From positions 1-64,000 of the forward strand of contig DJYG01000035.1 of NCBI GenBank assembly GCA_002450015.1: a stretch of DNA of 64,000 nucleotides, written 5' to 3'. This document shows, in pieces, positions 8,235 through 17,871 of the stretch. Position 1 is the stretch's first letter; every line of letters starts with the position of its first letter. The stretch comes from Cyanobacteria bacterium UBA6984. GTDB lineage: Bacteria; Cyanobacteriota; Vampirovibrionia; Gastranaerophilales; Gastranaerophilaceae. The translations under genes were made by a program, and so were the position numbers. The notes under the pieces were generated by a model, which did not search any database, had not been told where the DNA came from, and saw nothing but the letters and a program-made list of their open reading frames with translations.

Positions 8235-9204
8235 ATTTTTTAAAAGGGTATGGTTTTGGCTTGAAAATTCCAGAATTTTTACAGTACCAATGTCAATTTT
8301 TTCTTGGTTAGTTGCATTTACTTTTGCATATACAGTCGGAGGAAATGTATTATACGGATTTTTGGCATTAATAGGTATTTGTTTGGGGCAGTTAGCTACT
8401 AATTTGTTTGATGACTATGTTGATTATAAAAAATTATTGCAACTTGGTACATTACAAAATCAAACTAAATCAAAATGCAGGTATATAACAAATGGTGAAG
8501 CTACATTAGAGCAAGTTTTACAAGTTGTTATAATGTATTGCGCTCTGGCATGTGCAATTGGAGCTTTTTTATTTTTTAAAACAGGTTATCCTGTCATAAT
8601 TTTTGCGGCTCTTGGTGGAATTTTTGTTTTAACTTATGCAAAATGGTCAACGGCAGGAGTTGGTGAAATAGCTGTCGGATTGGCTTTTGGACCTATATTA
8701 TTTGGTGGTGTATATTGGGTTATGACTCAAAGTTTAGACTACGAAATTTTTATTATAGGAACAGTTGTTGTAATGTTTACAATAGGTTTACTATATACAA
8801 ACGCACTTTTGGATTTTGACGGTGATGAGGTTTCTCATAAAAAAACGCTGTGCCATAGATTTAAAGATAAAAATCAAGCTGTATCAGGATTTGGGATTAT
8901 ATACGGATTAGGTTATGGAGTTTTGTCTTGTGCGATTTTTGCAGGATATTTACCAAAAATATTTTTAATAACTTTTTTTACATTTCCGCTCGTAATTGAA
9001 TTAATCGTATCAATGTTAATGTTTAATAATGATAAAAACTATGTTCCAAAAAAACAATTTTGGCATTTCCCGTTTGATAATTGGACGAACATTGAAGGAA
9101 CTGATATTGCAAGTTTTCGATTTAGAATGTATCAAGCCAGAAACATAATGATTTATTCATCTATATTAATTTGTATTGCAAAGATTATTGCGGTATATTT
9201 TTAA
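8227..9204 (+). CDS. UbiA-family membrane prenyltransferase (MenA-like)
   Basis: This 325-residue integral membrane protein has about eight hydrophobic helices. The first Asp-rich motif is NLFDDYVDYKK and the second is LLDFDGDEVSHKK; these are the Mg-prenyl diphosphate sites of the UbiA superfamily. Members attach prenyl chains to quinone precursors, haem or lipids. The layout is nearest to MenA-type enzymes, but no other quinone gene is nearby and the acceptor is unknown. Confidence 0.82.
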   Translation: MLKFFKRVWFWLENSRIFTVPMSIFSWLVAFTFAYTVGGNVLYGFLALIGICLGQLATNLFDDYVDYKKLLQLGTLQNQTKSKCRYITNGEATLEQVLQVVIMYCALACAIGAFLFFKTGYPVIIFAALGGIFVLTYAKWSTAGVGEIAVGLAFGPILFGGVYWVMTQSLDYEIFIIGTVVVMFTIGLLYTNALLDFDGDEVSHKKTLCHRFKDKNQAVSGFGIIYGLGYGVLSCAIFAGYLPKIFLITFFTFPLVIELIVSMLMFNNDKNYVPKKQFWHFPFDNWTNIEGTDIASFRFRMYQARNIMIYSSILICIAKIIAVYF

Positions 9205-9233
9205 TATATAATTAAGAAAAAAAGGAAGATAAT

Positions 9234-10559
9234 ATGAAAAAAACACTAGTAAAATATCCATACTTAACTAAAGATGTTGAAATATATGAACGCGAAAATG
9301 GTCATAAAATAGTTCTTGCTCACAAAGAGGGCGGGATGGTAAATATCAGTTCTTGGGTAAGAACAGGCTCTATAAATGAAAATGATGAAAATAACGGAAT
9401 TTCACATTTCTTAGAACATTTGATGTTCAAAGGTACTCATAAGCACAAAGCAGGTTATTTTGACAGAACATTGGAAGCTAAGGGTGCAATTGTAAATGCT
9501 GCAACATGGAAAGATTATACGTTCTATTATGTTACGTTACCAAAAGGTGAGGGTAACAAAGATTTTTATGAAGCTATTGAACTTCATGCTGATATGATGT
9601 TAGATCCTGTTCTTCCTGAAGAAGAAATAGGAAGTGAATTTGATTTAAATGACGAAAATGTTAAAGATAAAAGAGAACGCCATGTTGTAATTGAAGAAAT
9701 TCGAATGCGCAAAGACCAGCCGTGGTCAAAGGTTTATAAAGCTGCAAATAATAAAATGTATAAAAAACATCCATACAAAAGAGATGTAATAGGTACTCCG
9801 GAAATTATTTCTCAAGTTTCTCAAAAAACAATAATGGATTATTATAAAAAACATTATACCCCAAATAATGTCACTACAATTGTTGTTGGAGATTTTGACC
9901 ATGAAGAAATTTTAAATAAAGTGTGTGACGAATTTGATTGGAAGGGACGTGAAAATTACGATAATCCCCAATTTGAAATTGATTTACCAACAGACCATAC
10001 AATTTATGTGGAAGATACTGCACATGTTAATACAGGATTTTTGATGTTTGGTTATCTGACAGCTCCGGCTAATAATGTCAAAGATTCTATTTTGATGGAT
10101 ATTATAAATATTATTCTTGGTGATGGTGAAAGTTCAAGGCTTAACCAAAACTTAATAGAAAAGGTTGAAGAACCTTTATTTAACTATGTTGGTACTGATT
10201 ATTATCAATTCCGAGATGGTAATAACTTCTTTGTTGAAGCTAATTTTAAGCCTGATAAAAAAGATTTGGCTATTGAACAGTTAAAATCAGAAATTGAAAA
10301 AGTTAAAACATCTATTACCGAAAGAGAATTTAATAAGGCTGTAAAAAAGACAAAAGCTCAGTTTGCAAATAATGCAGAAACAGTTTCAGAAATTGCTGAT
10401 ACAATTGGTTCATATATGACTGTATGTAATAATTTGGTTCTTATAGAAGATTACTTAGACATTCTTAATAATCTTACAATAGATGATGCTCAAAATGCAG
10501 CAAAAAGATATTTGAATGTAGATAATGCTGTTATTTCAGTTTTACTGCCAAGTAAATAA
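9234..10559 (+). CDS. M16 family zinc metallopeptidase
   Basis: This 441-residue protein has the inverted zinc motif HFLEH (about residues 59-63), with the downstream glutamate probably in VIEEIRMRKD. It has the typical C-terminal M16 lobe (FGYLTAPANN, then GDGESSRLNQNL). There is no signal peptide, so it is probably cytoplasmic. M16 peptidases cut oligopeptides, and some work as heterodimers with an inactive partner, which is not present here. AAGGAAG precedes the ATG. Confidence 0.92.
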   Translation: MKKTLVKYPYLTKDVEIYERENGHKIVLAHKEGGMVNISSWVRTGSINENDENNGISHFLEHLMFKGTHKHKAGYFDRTLEAKGAIVNAATWKDYTFYYVTLPKGEGNKDFYEAIELHADMMLDPVLPEEEIGSEFDLNDENVKDKRERHVVIEEIRMRKDQPWSKVYKAANNKMYKKHPYKRDVIGTPEIISQVSQKTIMDYYKKHYTPNNVTTIVVGDFDHEEILNKVCDEFDWKGRENYDNPQFEIDLPTDHTIYVEDTAHVNTGFLMFGYLTAPANNVKDSILMDIINIILGDGESSRLNQNLIEKVEEPLFNYVGTDYYQFRDGNNFFVEANFKPDKKDLAIEQLKSEIEKVKTSITEREFNKAVKKTKAQFANNAETVSEIADTIGSYMTVCNNLVLIEDYLDILNNLTIDDAQNAAKRYLNVDNAVISVLLPSK

Positions 10560-10579
10560 AAAGTTATATAACAACAAAA

Positions 10580-10616
10580 TTCGGTCGCTCTGTGATTACA
10601 AAGCGACCGAATTTTA
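10580..10616. terminator. bidirectional terminator
   Basis: TTCGGTCGCT (10580-10589) pairs with AGCGACCGAA (10602-10611), followed by TTTTATA on the plus strand and ATTTTG on the minus strand. It separates the convergent M16 peptidase and rpsU genes. Confidence 0.85.
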
Positions 10617-10633
10617 TATATTTGTTTTTAATC

Positions 10634-10807
10634 TTAAACTTTTCTCTTGCGAGCAGCTTCAGATTTACGTTTTCTCTTTACGCTAGGTTTTTCATAACGT
10701 TCACGTTTTTTTACTTCAGATAAAACGCCGGCTTTTTGAATTTTTTTCTTAAAACGTCTTAATGCGCTTTCAATTGATTCGTTTTCGCCTACTTTAACTT
10801 CTGGCAT
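10634..10807 (-). CDS. rpsU: 30S ribosomal protein S21
   Basis: This 57-residue, very basic protein starts [18 protein letters not shown] and ends in a Lys/Arg-rich tail, which is the S21 pattern. ATG 10807 is preferred over an upstream in-frame GTG because AAGGTGGTGA lies just before it. S21 sits at the mRNA exit of the small subunit and helps initiation. Confidence 0.95.
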   Translation of the reverse strand: MPEVKVGENESIESALRRFKKKIQKAGVLSEVKKRERYEKPSVKRKRKSEAARKRKV

Positions 10808-10873
10808 TATTTTCACCACCTTCTGTTTTCAAGTTATAATGTGAGATTATAATATCATGTAAAATTTAAAAAA

Positions 10874-11407
10874 TCAATAGTCTAATTGTTTTATTGCTCC
10901 CCAAGCTCTAATAGAACCCTTTTCATATTTTAATAGGTAGTAACTTTTCTCCGGAACAAATTCTATTTCAGCGTTTGAATATATATATGGAGGTTTTGCT
11001 TTAATTCCAAATTCATCATACTTTTTTTGAATTTTTTCTCGTTTTTTCTTTTCTTTTTTTGCCTTTTTTTGTTCTTTTTTGTCGTATTGTTTTTGGGATT
11101 CGCTTTTGTCTTCTTCTAGTAGAAAAACAGGAATACGTGCAATAACGTCATACGATTGAATTAACAAAAGCATGTCTTTTGCTTCAGATAGTTCTAAGGT
11201 ATAATGTCCGGGTGCAATAACAGGAGTTCCGTCTTCTGCGTATATATAATCAACTATTGTTATTGTAGGACTTTGAATTGACGGCAAAGCATATCTTATA
11301 TGGCTTTTACCTTCATCTAACAATCCTCCGGGGTATATTGGATATGGTGCATGAGGCATTACCTCGTCCATTTCTTGCAAATCTGGAGTAATTATGCCGT
11401 CAATCAT
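10874..11407 (-). CDS. unknown protein coupled to rnpA
   Basis: This 177-residue protein has a Pro-rich N-terminal third, a beta-rich middle, and a long Lys/Glu helix at residues 105-130 (KKEQKKAKKEKKKREK). The C-terminus is again beta-rich. It overlaps the 3' end of rnpA by 8 nt, so the two are translationally coupled. In many bacteria yidD or yidC follows rnpA; this protein resembles neither. Function not recognised. Confidence 0.7.
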   Translation of the reverse strand: MIDGIITPDLQEMDEVMPHAPYPIYPGGLLDEGKSHIRYALPSIQSPTITIVDYIYAEDGTPVIAPGHYTLELSEAKDMLLLIQSYDVIARIPVFLLEEDKSESQKQYDKKEQKKAKKEKKKREKIQKKYDEFGIKAKPPYIYSNAEIEFVPEKSYYLLKYEKGSIRAWGAIKQLDY

Positions 11408-11759
11408 TTATTTTCTCCAAAAGAGATTTTATTATTACGCTTATTTCTTTATATTTGTGGCATAGAGCTTTTTCGTGACCTACAAATATTAATGACATAT
11501 ATTTTTCAGCATTGCCGAGTTCTTTGTTTTTTAATAATATTCTGTAAGACTCCCTCATTAAACGTTTTAATCTATTTCTTTTAACAGCTCGTTTGTGTGT
11601 TTTTTTGCTTACTACAAATCCGACTTTTGTGGTATCATTTGGATTTTTCTTTTTTAAACCGACAAAAACAGCCACACCATTAAGGTAAAATGAATTTTTC
11701 ACCCTGTATGTAGCTGTAAATGATGAATTCTTTTTTAATCTAAATTTTTGACTAAGCAC
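11400..11759 (-). CDS. rnpA: ribonuclease P protein component
   Basis: This 119-residue basic protein has the RnpA core: [20 protein letters not shown] and an R-E-S-Y-R segment that contact RNase P RNA during tRNA 5' maturation. The start is GTG 11759, which overlaps the end of rpmH by 8 nt. The conserved rpmH-rnpA order is intact. Confidence 0.95.
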   Translation of the reverse strand: MLSQKFRLKKNSSFTATYRVKNSFYLNGVAVFVGLKKKNPNDTTKVGFVVSKKTHKRAVKRNRLKRLMRESYRILLKNKELGNAEKYMSLIFVGHEKALCHKYKEISVIIKSLLEKIND

Positions 11760-11904
11760 GTTTTGAAGCTGTAATTGCTAATTTGTGTCTTCCTTTTGCA
11801 CGACGTCTGTTAATAACTTCTTGTCCGCCTGAAGTAGCCATTCTAGCTCTAAATCCGCTTGTATGTTGTCTTTTTACTTTTGTTCCTTCTAATGTGCGTT
11901 TCAT
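11752..11904 (-). CDS. rpmH: 50S ribosomal protein L34
   Basis: A 50-residue protein beginning [13 protein letters not shown] and containing SGFRARMAT and NRRRAKGRH, the invariant L34 pattern. An AAAAGGA site precedes ATG 11904. It shares 8 nt with rnpA. Confidence 0.96.
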   Translation of the reverse strand: MKRTLEGTKVKRQHTSGFRARMATSGGQEVINRRRAKGRHKLAITASKRA

Positions 11905-11997
11905 AATTTTATTCCTTTTCGCTCATATTTGTATTATTATCTTTATCGTAAATAAAAAATAAATAATAGTCAACTAAAAAAATAAGGCAGGGTAACA

Positions 11998-12789
11998 ATG
12001 AGTAACAAATTAGGTTTTATAGGCTGCGGAAAAATGGCAAAGGCAATTATTAAGGGGATATTATCAAAAGATGATATTATTATAAAAGCTTCAACAAGTT
12101 CGGATTTATCAGCGCAAAAAGCTCAAAATGAATTAAATATTGAAGTATTTTCCGATAATAAAAAAGTAGCCGAATTTGCTGATATAATTTTTATTGCAAC
12201 AAAACCAAATCAGGTTGAAACAGTTTTAAATGATATAAAAGAATATGTTAATTCTGAAAAGCTTATAATATCTGTTGCCGCAGGTGTAAGTACAAAGAAA
12301 ATTGAGTCGGTAATTGGAAAAATTCCTGTTATAAGGGTTATGCCAAATACACCGGCTTTAGTTGGAGAATGCATGAGTGCAACGGCAAAAGGATTATACG
12401 CACAAAATGAACATGAAAAAATCGTAACAGAATTACTTTCTTCTATTGGTAAAGTTATAAGTGTTTTGGAAGAACAAATTGACATAGTAACTGCAATATC
12501 AGGTTCAGGGCCTGCTTTTTTCTATCAAATATTTGAAGATATGGCGCAAGCAGGAGTAAAACTTGGTTTGGACTATGATAAATCATTATTGCTTGCTGTT
12601 CAGACTGCTATTGGTTCTGCTAAGATGACTTTAAATAGAAAAATTCCGCTTAACGATTTAATCCAAAGTGTTGCAACAAAAGGAGGCTGTACAGAAGTTG
12701 GTATAACAGAAATGAAGAATTTAGACAGCTCTAATTTATTTAGTCAGGTTATATCAAAAACAGCTAAAAAAGCTCACGAATTAGGCTAA
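11998..12789 (+). CDS. proC: pyrroline-5-carboxylate reductase
   Basis: This 263-residue protein has the N-terminal dinucleotide fold GFIGCGKMAKAI, then RVMPNTPALVGE, AISGSGPAFFYQ and the C-terminal KGGCTEVGI. It carries out the last step of proline synthesis, NAD(P)H-dependent reduction of P5C. It diverges from rpmH, with a GCAGGG site before the ATG. Confidence 0.95.
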   Translation: MSNKLGFIGCGKMAKAIIKGILSKDDIIIKASTSSDLSAQKAQNELNIEVFSDNKKVAEFADIIFIATKPNQVETVLNDIKEYVNSEKLIISVAAGVSTKKIESVIGKIPVIRVMPNTPALVGECMSATAKGLYAQNEHEKIVTELLSSIGKVISVLEEQIDIVTAISGSGPAFFYQIFEDMAQAGVKLGLDYDKSLLLAVQTAIGSAKMTLNRKIPLNDLIQSVATKGGCTEVGITEMKNLDSSNLFSQVISKTAKKAHELG

Positions 12790-12813
12790 AAAGGTTATTT
12801 AAAATTTAATAAA

Positions 12814-13071
12814 ATGAAAAATTTATTCTTAACAATACTCTGTTTATTATTATGTATTTTTTGTGTGGTTTTAGATATTATTGATTTATCTCAATATAAA
12901 GGTCAATATTGGATTTTCGGCGCTATATTTTTAATCTCATTTTTAGTATTTTTATTAAAAAAATATGGTAAAAGTACAAAAAAACAATTAATTATTCTTT
13001 TAGGTTTAATTATTTTTTTTGTTATAATCTTTTTTATAGAAATAAAATTTAGTTATTTATTTAGGAGGTAA
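12814..13071 (+). CDS. small integral membrane protein
   Basis: An 85-residue protein with three hydrophobic segments (about residues 3-24, 32-48 and 58-78) and basic loops. It is followed one base later by a second small membrane protein and shares its terminator. Family not recognised. Confidence 0.6.
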   Translation: MKNLFLTILCLLLCIFCVVLDIIDLSQYKGQYWIFGAIFLISFLVFLLKKYGKSTKKQLIILLGLIIFFVIIFFIEIKFSYLFRR

Positions 13072-13072
13072 A

Positions 13073-13342
13073 ATGAAAAAGTATGGAGAGATAATATTCT
13101 GGAGTATTGCTATTTTATTTGGATGCATAGAAGTATATCTAGAAGGTGGAGAAGAAGGTATATATTTTTTGCTAATTCTTGTATCGTTTTTATTGCCTAT
13201 TTATTTGCTTGTTAGAAATAATAAAAAAAATGAAATTAAAAATTCGAAATTTGATAAGAAGTATATTTTAATATCTGTATATATTGTTTTAGTAATAATA
13301 ATTTTATTTTATTTTCAATTTAAAAAATACGGACTTTTTTAA
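13073..13342 (+). CDS. small integral membrane protein
   Basis: An 89-residue protein with hydrophobic segments near residues 7-18, 30-48 and 65-83 and a Lys/Asn-rich central loop. A strong TAGGAGG site overlaps the end of the previous gene, so the two are made together. It ends at a large palindromic terminator. Function unknown. Confidence 0.65.
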   Translation: MKKYGEIIFWSIAILFGCIEVYLEGGEEGIYFLLILVSFLLPIYLLVRNNKKNEIKNSKFDKKYILISVYIVLVIIILFYFQFKKYGLF

Positions 13343-13360
13343 AAAGTCCGTATTTTTTAT
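13322..13360. terminator. bidirectional terminator
   Basis: AAATACGGACTTTTT pairs with its complement to form a near-perfect palindrome ending in T6. It overlaps the stop codon of the small membrane gene and faces the end of aspS. Confidence 0.85.
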
Positions 13361-13373
13361 TTTATTAAATTAA

Positions 13374-15164
13374 TTATTTATGTTGAGCCGGATTGTAGGT
13401 GCTTTTCAAATATAATTCTCTTAACTGTTTGTAATCGGCTTCTGCCGGAGCATCACTCATTAAATCTTTTGCTGCTGAGTTCTTAGGGAATGCAATTACA
13501 TCACGGATAGAATCTGTTCTTGCAAGTAATGCAATCATTCTGTCCAAACCGATAGCCAAACCTGCATGAGGCGGCGTACCGTATTGTAATGCATTAACCA
13601 TAAATCCGAATTTTTCTTGTGCTTCTTCTTCTGTTAAACCTAAAGCTTTAAATATTTTCTTTTGAACTTCAGGTGAGTGAATTCTAACTGAACCACCACC
13701 TAATTCAGTACCATTATATACAATATCGTAAGCGATTGATTTAACATGACCTAAATCACCGCTGTCTAATTTGTCTAAATCTTCTAAGCAAGGTGATGTG
13801 AATGGGTGGTGCATTGCCATAAAGCGTTGTTCTTCATCACTCCATTCAAACATTGGAAAGTCAACAACCCAAAGAAGTGCATGTTTTGATTCATCAATCA
13901 AGTTTAATGATTTACCAAAATGAAGTCTTAATCTTCCCATAATATCGTAAACAGTTTTTGGTCTGTCTGCTACAAAGAAGATTATATCACCGTCTTGAGC
14001 CTGAGCTCTTTCTTTAATTTGTTGAGCTTGTTCTTCCGTAACGAATTTAAGAACAGGAGATTTTGCAGTGCCGTCCTCGTTATAGATGATATTTGCAAGA
14101 GCTTTTGCACCAAATGAAACAGCTAATTTTGTAATATCATCAATTTCTTTTCTTGAATATTTAGCACCACCAGGAATTCTGATACCACGAACAATACCGC
14201 CTGCTTCAAGAGTTTTCTTAACAATTTCAAATTCTGATTGAAGAATAATATCTCCAATGTCAAATAATTCTAAGCCGAAACGAGTATCAGGTTTATCAGA
14301 ACCAAATCTATCCATTGCTTCTTGCCAAGGCATTTGAATAAACGGAGGTTTTACTTCAACTCCGGCAGCTTTAAAGCCTTCAACAATTAAACCTTCAACA
14401 AGTTCAATGATATTTTGTTGTTCAACAAATGACATTTCAATATCTATTTGAGTAAATTCAGGTTGTCTGTCTGCACGTAAGTCTTCATCACGGAAACATT
14501 TTGCAATTTGATAATATCTTTCAACTCCACCAACCATTAATAATTGTTTAAAAATTTGTGGTGATTGAGGTAATGCATAGAATTTACCGGGTTGAACACG
14601 AGATGGAACAAGGTAATCTCTTGCACCTTCAGGAGTTGTTTTAATAAGAATAGGTGTTTCAACTTCCAAAAAGTCTTGGTTATTCATATAATTTCTAACA
14701 GCCTTAACAACATCGTGACGAAGTTTTAGTTTGCTGTACATTTGTGGACGACGAATATCTAAATAACGATATTTTAATCTAACGTCTTCTGAAACTGATT
14801 CATCATCCAAAACAAATGGAACAGGTTTTGCTTCAGAAAGTATTTCAACAAAATCCGGATAAACTTCAACCTGTCCTGTTGGTAATTTCTCATTATAAGT
14901 TTCTTCAGGTCTTCTGGTAACTTTACCTTTAATCATAATAACGTATTCATTTCTAATTTTTTCAAACATTTTATGAATTTCAGGATTTTTTTGAGGATCG
15001 GAAACTAGTTGGAAAAAACCTGTTCTGTCACGTAGTTCAATAAAAATCATACCACCTAAATCGCGAACGCAATCAACCCAACCGGAAAGAGTAACTTCCT
15101 GATCGATATTTGATAAGTTAAGTTCGCCACAATTGTTTGTTTTCATTCTTAATTGCATAAACAT
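13374..15164 (-). CDS. aspS: aspartyl-tRNA synthetase
   Basis: This 596-residue class II synthetase has an N-terminal OB-fold (SGWVDCVRDLGGMIFIELRD), motif 2 FRDEDLRADRQPEFTQ, the bacterial insertion domain, and motif 3 GLAIGLDRM. It charges tRNA-Asp. The start may be ATG 15164 or the second ATG six bases on; AAAAGGAATT precedes both. I see no T-box or other leader element. Confidence 0.96.
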   Translation of the reverse strand: MFMQLRMKTNNCGELNLSNIDQEVTLSGWVDCVRDLGGMIFIELRDRTGFFQLVSDPQKNPEIHKMFEKIRNEYVIMIKGKVTRRPEETYNEKLPTGQVEVYPDFVEILSEAKPVPFVLDDESVSEDVRLKYRYLDIRRPQMYSKLKLRHDVVKAVRNYMNNQDFLEVETPILIKTTPEGARDYLVPSRVQPGKFYALPQSPQIFKQLLMVGGVERYYQIAKCFRDEDLRADRQPEFTQIDIEMSFVEQQNIIELVEGLIVEGFKAAGVEVKPPFIQMPWQEAMDRFGSDKPDTRFGLELFDIGDIILQSEFEIVKKTLEAGGIVRGIRIPGGAKYSRKEIDDITKLAVSFGAKALANIIYNEDGTAKSPVLKFVTEEQAQQIKERAQAQDGDIIFFVADRPKTVYDIMGRLRLHFGKSLNLIDESKHALLWVVDFPMFEWSDEEQRFMAMHHPFTSPCLEDLDKLDSGDLGHVKSIAYDIVYNGTELGGGSVRIHSPEVQKKIFKALGLTEEEAQEKFGFMVNALQYGTPPHAGLAIGLDRMIALLARTDSIRDVIAFPKNSAAKDLMSDAPAEADYKQLRELYLKSTYNPAQHK

Positions 15165-15258
15165 AATTCCTTTTCTTTTAAATACGAAATTATATTACCA
15201 AAAACATAATTAATTGTGAAGAATGAAATTATAACTTTGTGTATTAAATTTTAAAATA

Positions 15259-15993
15259 CTATCTCAAATCATCAGCTTGAACATAAACAGGAGTATCAAG
15301 TTTGAATTTAATAATACTGCCTGATTTTGCTTTATAATTCAAACCTTTCGACATAGAGCTTATTAATAAACCAAAACCTTTGCAAGTTCTTGGTACAACA
15401 ACTAAACCTACAATTGTCACTGATTCAATAGCAATTGTTGCAATACCTATTAATGAAAATGCTAATGCTCCTACACCTGCCGGAACTGCTCTAATTATGT
15501 TTAATATTTGAGGAGCTTTTAAATCACTTCCGCTTTTAGGTTCCATTCTTACAGTATATGTTTTTTCATTTGGTAAAAGGATTTTATCAATAATTATATA
15601 ACCTCTTGCTCTTTTATAAATAGGTGAACTTTTTTTGATTTTCTTAAAATATCCTGAAAATCTCGTATTTTCCGGTAAATACTTTCCGTTAGAAGCTTTA
15701 ACAGGATTTACTAATCTGAAATAAATATCTTCATTTACTTTTGTTTCATTTATATCCAAATCGGATTCCAATTCAAGTGTAAATACGCTTTTAGGAATAA
15801 GATATACTTTTTCTTCTTCTACTCCTGTTGAAAATGTCGGTGTAGATGTTTCTTCGTTTTCATATTGTTGATAATTCTCATTTTGATAATTATTATCGTA
15901 TCTGTTAACTTCATCTGCAAGAACTGGTATGGCTGTAAATGAATTGATTACAAATACTAAAAATATTGCAAAAATCTTTTTCATAGTTTTCAT
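15259..15993 (-). CDS. exported protein of unknown function
   Basis: ATG 15993 is chosen because GGAAGGAAA lies just before it. The 244-residue product begins with a clear signal peptide (Lys-rich start, hydrophobic core, VLADEV cleavage region). A Tyr/Asn/Gln-rich linker follows, then a beta-rich domain and a hydrophobic stretch (residues about 170-200) that may sit in a membrane. It ends with another beta segment (KFKLDTPVYV). It lies between aspS and a small gene on the same strand. Family not recognised. Confidence 0.7.
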   Translation of the reverse strand: MKTMKKIFAIFLVFVINSFTAIPVLADEVNRYDNNYQNENYQQYENEETSTPTFSTGVEEEKVYLIPKSVFTLELESDLDINETKVNEDIYFRLVNPVKASNGKYLPENTRFSGYFKKIKKSSPIYKRARGYIIIDKILLPNEKTYTVRMEPKSGSDLKAPQILNIIRAVPAGVGALAFSLIGIATIAIESVTIVGLVVVPRTCKGFGLLISSMSKGLNYKAKSGSIIKFKLDTPVYVQADDLR

Positions 15994-16076
15994 AAAATTT
16001 CCTTCCATAAAATATTATATATATTTACATCTTATCATATTTATTTAAACTTAAAAAAATGTTTACAAAAATAAAG

Positions 16077-16110
16077 AAAAAGGTTTTGAATTATCAAAAC
16101 CTTTTATATT
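16077..16110 (-). terminator. terminator of the 16118 gene
   Basis: AAGGTTTTGA (16080-16089) pairs with TCAAAACCTT (16094-16103) over a 4-nt loop. Read on the minus strand it is followed by a T-rich run. Confidence 0.75.
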
Positions 16111-16117
16111 TTAAACT

Positions 16118-16501
16118 TTACAGATATTTAACTGTTTCGTTGTACATAATTGTTCTGAACTCAGAATCGGTCTTTATATTTGGATATTTTTTCATAAAAT
16201 CATCAACTTTAAATAAATCCAAATATTTTGTTAATTGACTTTGCACGATAGGATAATCATGTGTTTTTTTTAAGTTTTCAATGTATTCTTTTACCTTGTT
16301 TTGAATGGTTATTCTATCAAAAGCGTAAGAACTTCTTTCAGTGGTTTTATCCTCCTTTTTTTCTGTTTTGTCGGTCTTTTCGGCTTTTTTAGCTTTTTCT
16401 TCGTCCTGTTTTTTAGTTTTTTCAACATCAGCTGTTGAACTTACAGCCGCAGCTGCACTTGAACTTGTTGCGGAATTTACTCCTGAAACTGAATTAACCA
16501 T
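16118..16501 (-). CDS. unknown protein with Ala/Ser start and Lys/Glu linker
   Basis: The start is ATG 16501 with a strong GAGAGGAGG site. The 127-residue product has a Ser/Ala-rich N-terminus (residues 1-28) and a charged Lys/Glu/Thr linker (30-58). A helical C-terminal domain of about 65 residues (NKVKEYIENLKK, then DDFMKKYPN) follows. No signal peptide is evident. A disordered N-terminus with a small folded tail could be an adaptor or an exported substrate; this is not established. Confidence 0.65.
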   Translation of the reverse strand: MVNSVSGVNSATSSSAAAAVSSTADVEKTKKQDEEKAKKAEKTDKTEKKEDKTTERSSYAFDRITIQNKVKEYIENLKKTHDYPIVQSQLTKYLDLFKVDDFMKKYPNIKTDSEFRTIMYNETVKYL

Positions 16502-16646
16502 AAGCGAACCTCCTCTCTCTTTAAGTGGCAACATCTATATCGGCATCTTTTATTTAGAACTTTAATAAAATTAGTGAAATAAAAAGTTTTGTAAATTTAT
16601 TTTTTTGTTATAATAATCGTAATAAATATTAGAAAAAGAGGTTAAA

Positions 16647-17864
16647 ATGTCAGAAATAAGAGAAGAATTTATAAAACAAGCCGAAAAAATCGGCAGAAGT
16701 TGTGAAATTTTACCGGGTGGAGTGCAAGAATTGGCACAAAAACTTCAATATGCACATGATAATAACAAACCTTTGCGTATAAAACTTGGTATGGATCCGA
16801 CAAGACCGGATTTGCACTTAGGTCATACGGTTGTTATGCGTAAGTTAAGAGAATTTCAAAAGTTAGGACATAAAATAGTTTTAATTATTGGTGGTGCAAC
16901 GGCTATGATTGGTGACCCGTCAGGAAAGTCAGAAACTCGTCCTGCTCTAACAAAAGAACAAGTTGATATTAACGCTAATACATATTTTGAGCAGATTTCT
17001 AAAGTTATTGACGTAGCAGATGTAGAAGTTGTTAACAATGCCGACTGGTTACATAAAATGAGTTTTACAGATTTAATAAAATTAGCTTCTCAAATAACAG
17101 TTGCACAAATGATGACTCGTGATGATTTTGCAAAAAGATATTCTGAAGGTAAACCAATTGCTATTCACGAATTTTTCTATCCTTTAATGCAAGCATACGA
17201 TTCTGTTGCAATAGATGCTGATATTGAATTTGGTGGCACTGACCAAAGATTTAACACGCTTTTGGGACGTGATATTCAAGAAGCTTATGGCAGAAAATAT
17301 CCGCAATTGGTAATGCTTTTACCTTTAATTGAAGGTACAGACGGTGTTGTAAAAATGAGTAAAACATATCCTGAACACTGTATTTCTCTAACCGATACTG
17401 CGAATGATATGTTTGGAAAAGTTATGAGTATTCCTGATACTTTAATCGTAAAATATTATGAACTTCTTACTGATGTTGAAAATGATGAAATTAAAGAAAT
17501 TCATGATAGTTTAGAAAATAATTCCGTAAACCCTCGTGATTTAAAACTTAAGTTAGCGCATACAATCACTGAAGAATACCACGGAAAAGAAATGGCAGAT
17601 AAAGCGCAGGAAGCCTTTATAAATGTTGTTTCAAATAAAGGTATTCCTGATGATATTCAAGAGTATAATTTGTTAGAAAGCAAAAATATTCTTGATTTGT
17701 TGTTGGAATTAAGTTTTATTCAATCTAAAGGTGAAGGCAAACGTCTAATCCAAGGCGGTGGTGTCAAATTCGATGGTGAAAAAATTTCAGAACCTACATT
17801 TTTAGTTGAAAAAGCAGGAATTATCCAAGCAGGTAAAAGAAAATTTGTTAAAATAGTCAGATAA
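16647..17864 (+). CDS. tyrS: tyrosyl-tRNA synthetase
   Basis: This 405-residue class I synthetase has the HIGH-type motif DLHLGHTV, the tyrosine-binding region, a KMSKT loop, and a C-terminal S4 RNA-binding domain ([14 protein letters not shown]). The long motif [12 protein letters not shown] is typical of the TyrZ-like branch. An AGAGG site precedes the ATG, and cysE follows 7 nt downstream. Confidence 0.95.
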   Translation: MSEIREEFIKQAEKIGRSCEILPGGVQELAQKLQYAHDNNKPLRIKLGMDPTRPDLHLGHTVVMRKLREFQKLGHKIVLIIGGATAMIGDPSGKSETRPALTKEQVDINANTYFEQISKVIDVADVEVVNNADWLHKMSFTDLIKLASQITVAQMMTRDDFAKRYSEGKPIAIHEFFYPLMQAYDSVAIDADIEFGGTDQRFNTLLGRDIQEAYGRKYPQLVMLLPLIEGTDGVVKMSKTYPEHCISLTDTANDMFGKVMSIPDTLIVKYYELLTDVENDEIKEIHDSLENNSVNPRDLKLKLAHTITEEYHGKEMADKAQEAFINVVSNKGIPDDIQEYNLLESKNILDLLLELSFIQSKGEGKRLIQGGGVKFDGEKISEPTFLVEKAGIIQAGKRKFVKIVR

Positions 17865-17871
17865 TAAAAGA

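Noticed and set aside
15165..15258. Possible T-box or other leader before aspS
   Set aside because: Only about 30 nt with no specifier or antiterminator features could be seen upstream of the start; nothing supports a riboregulator.
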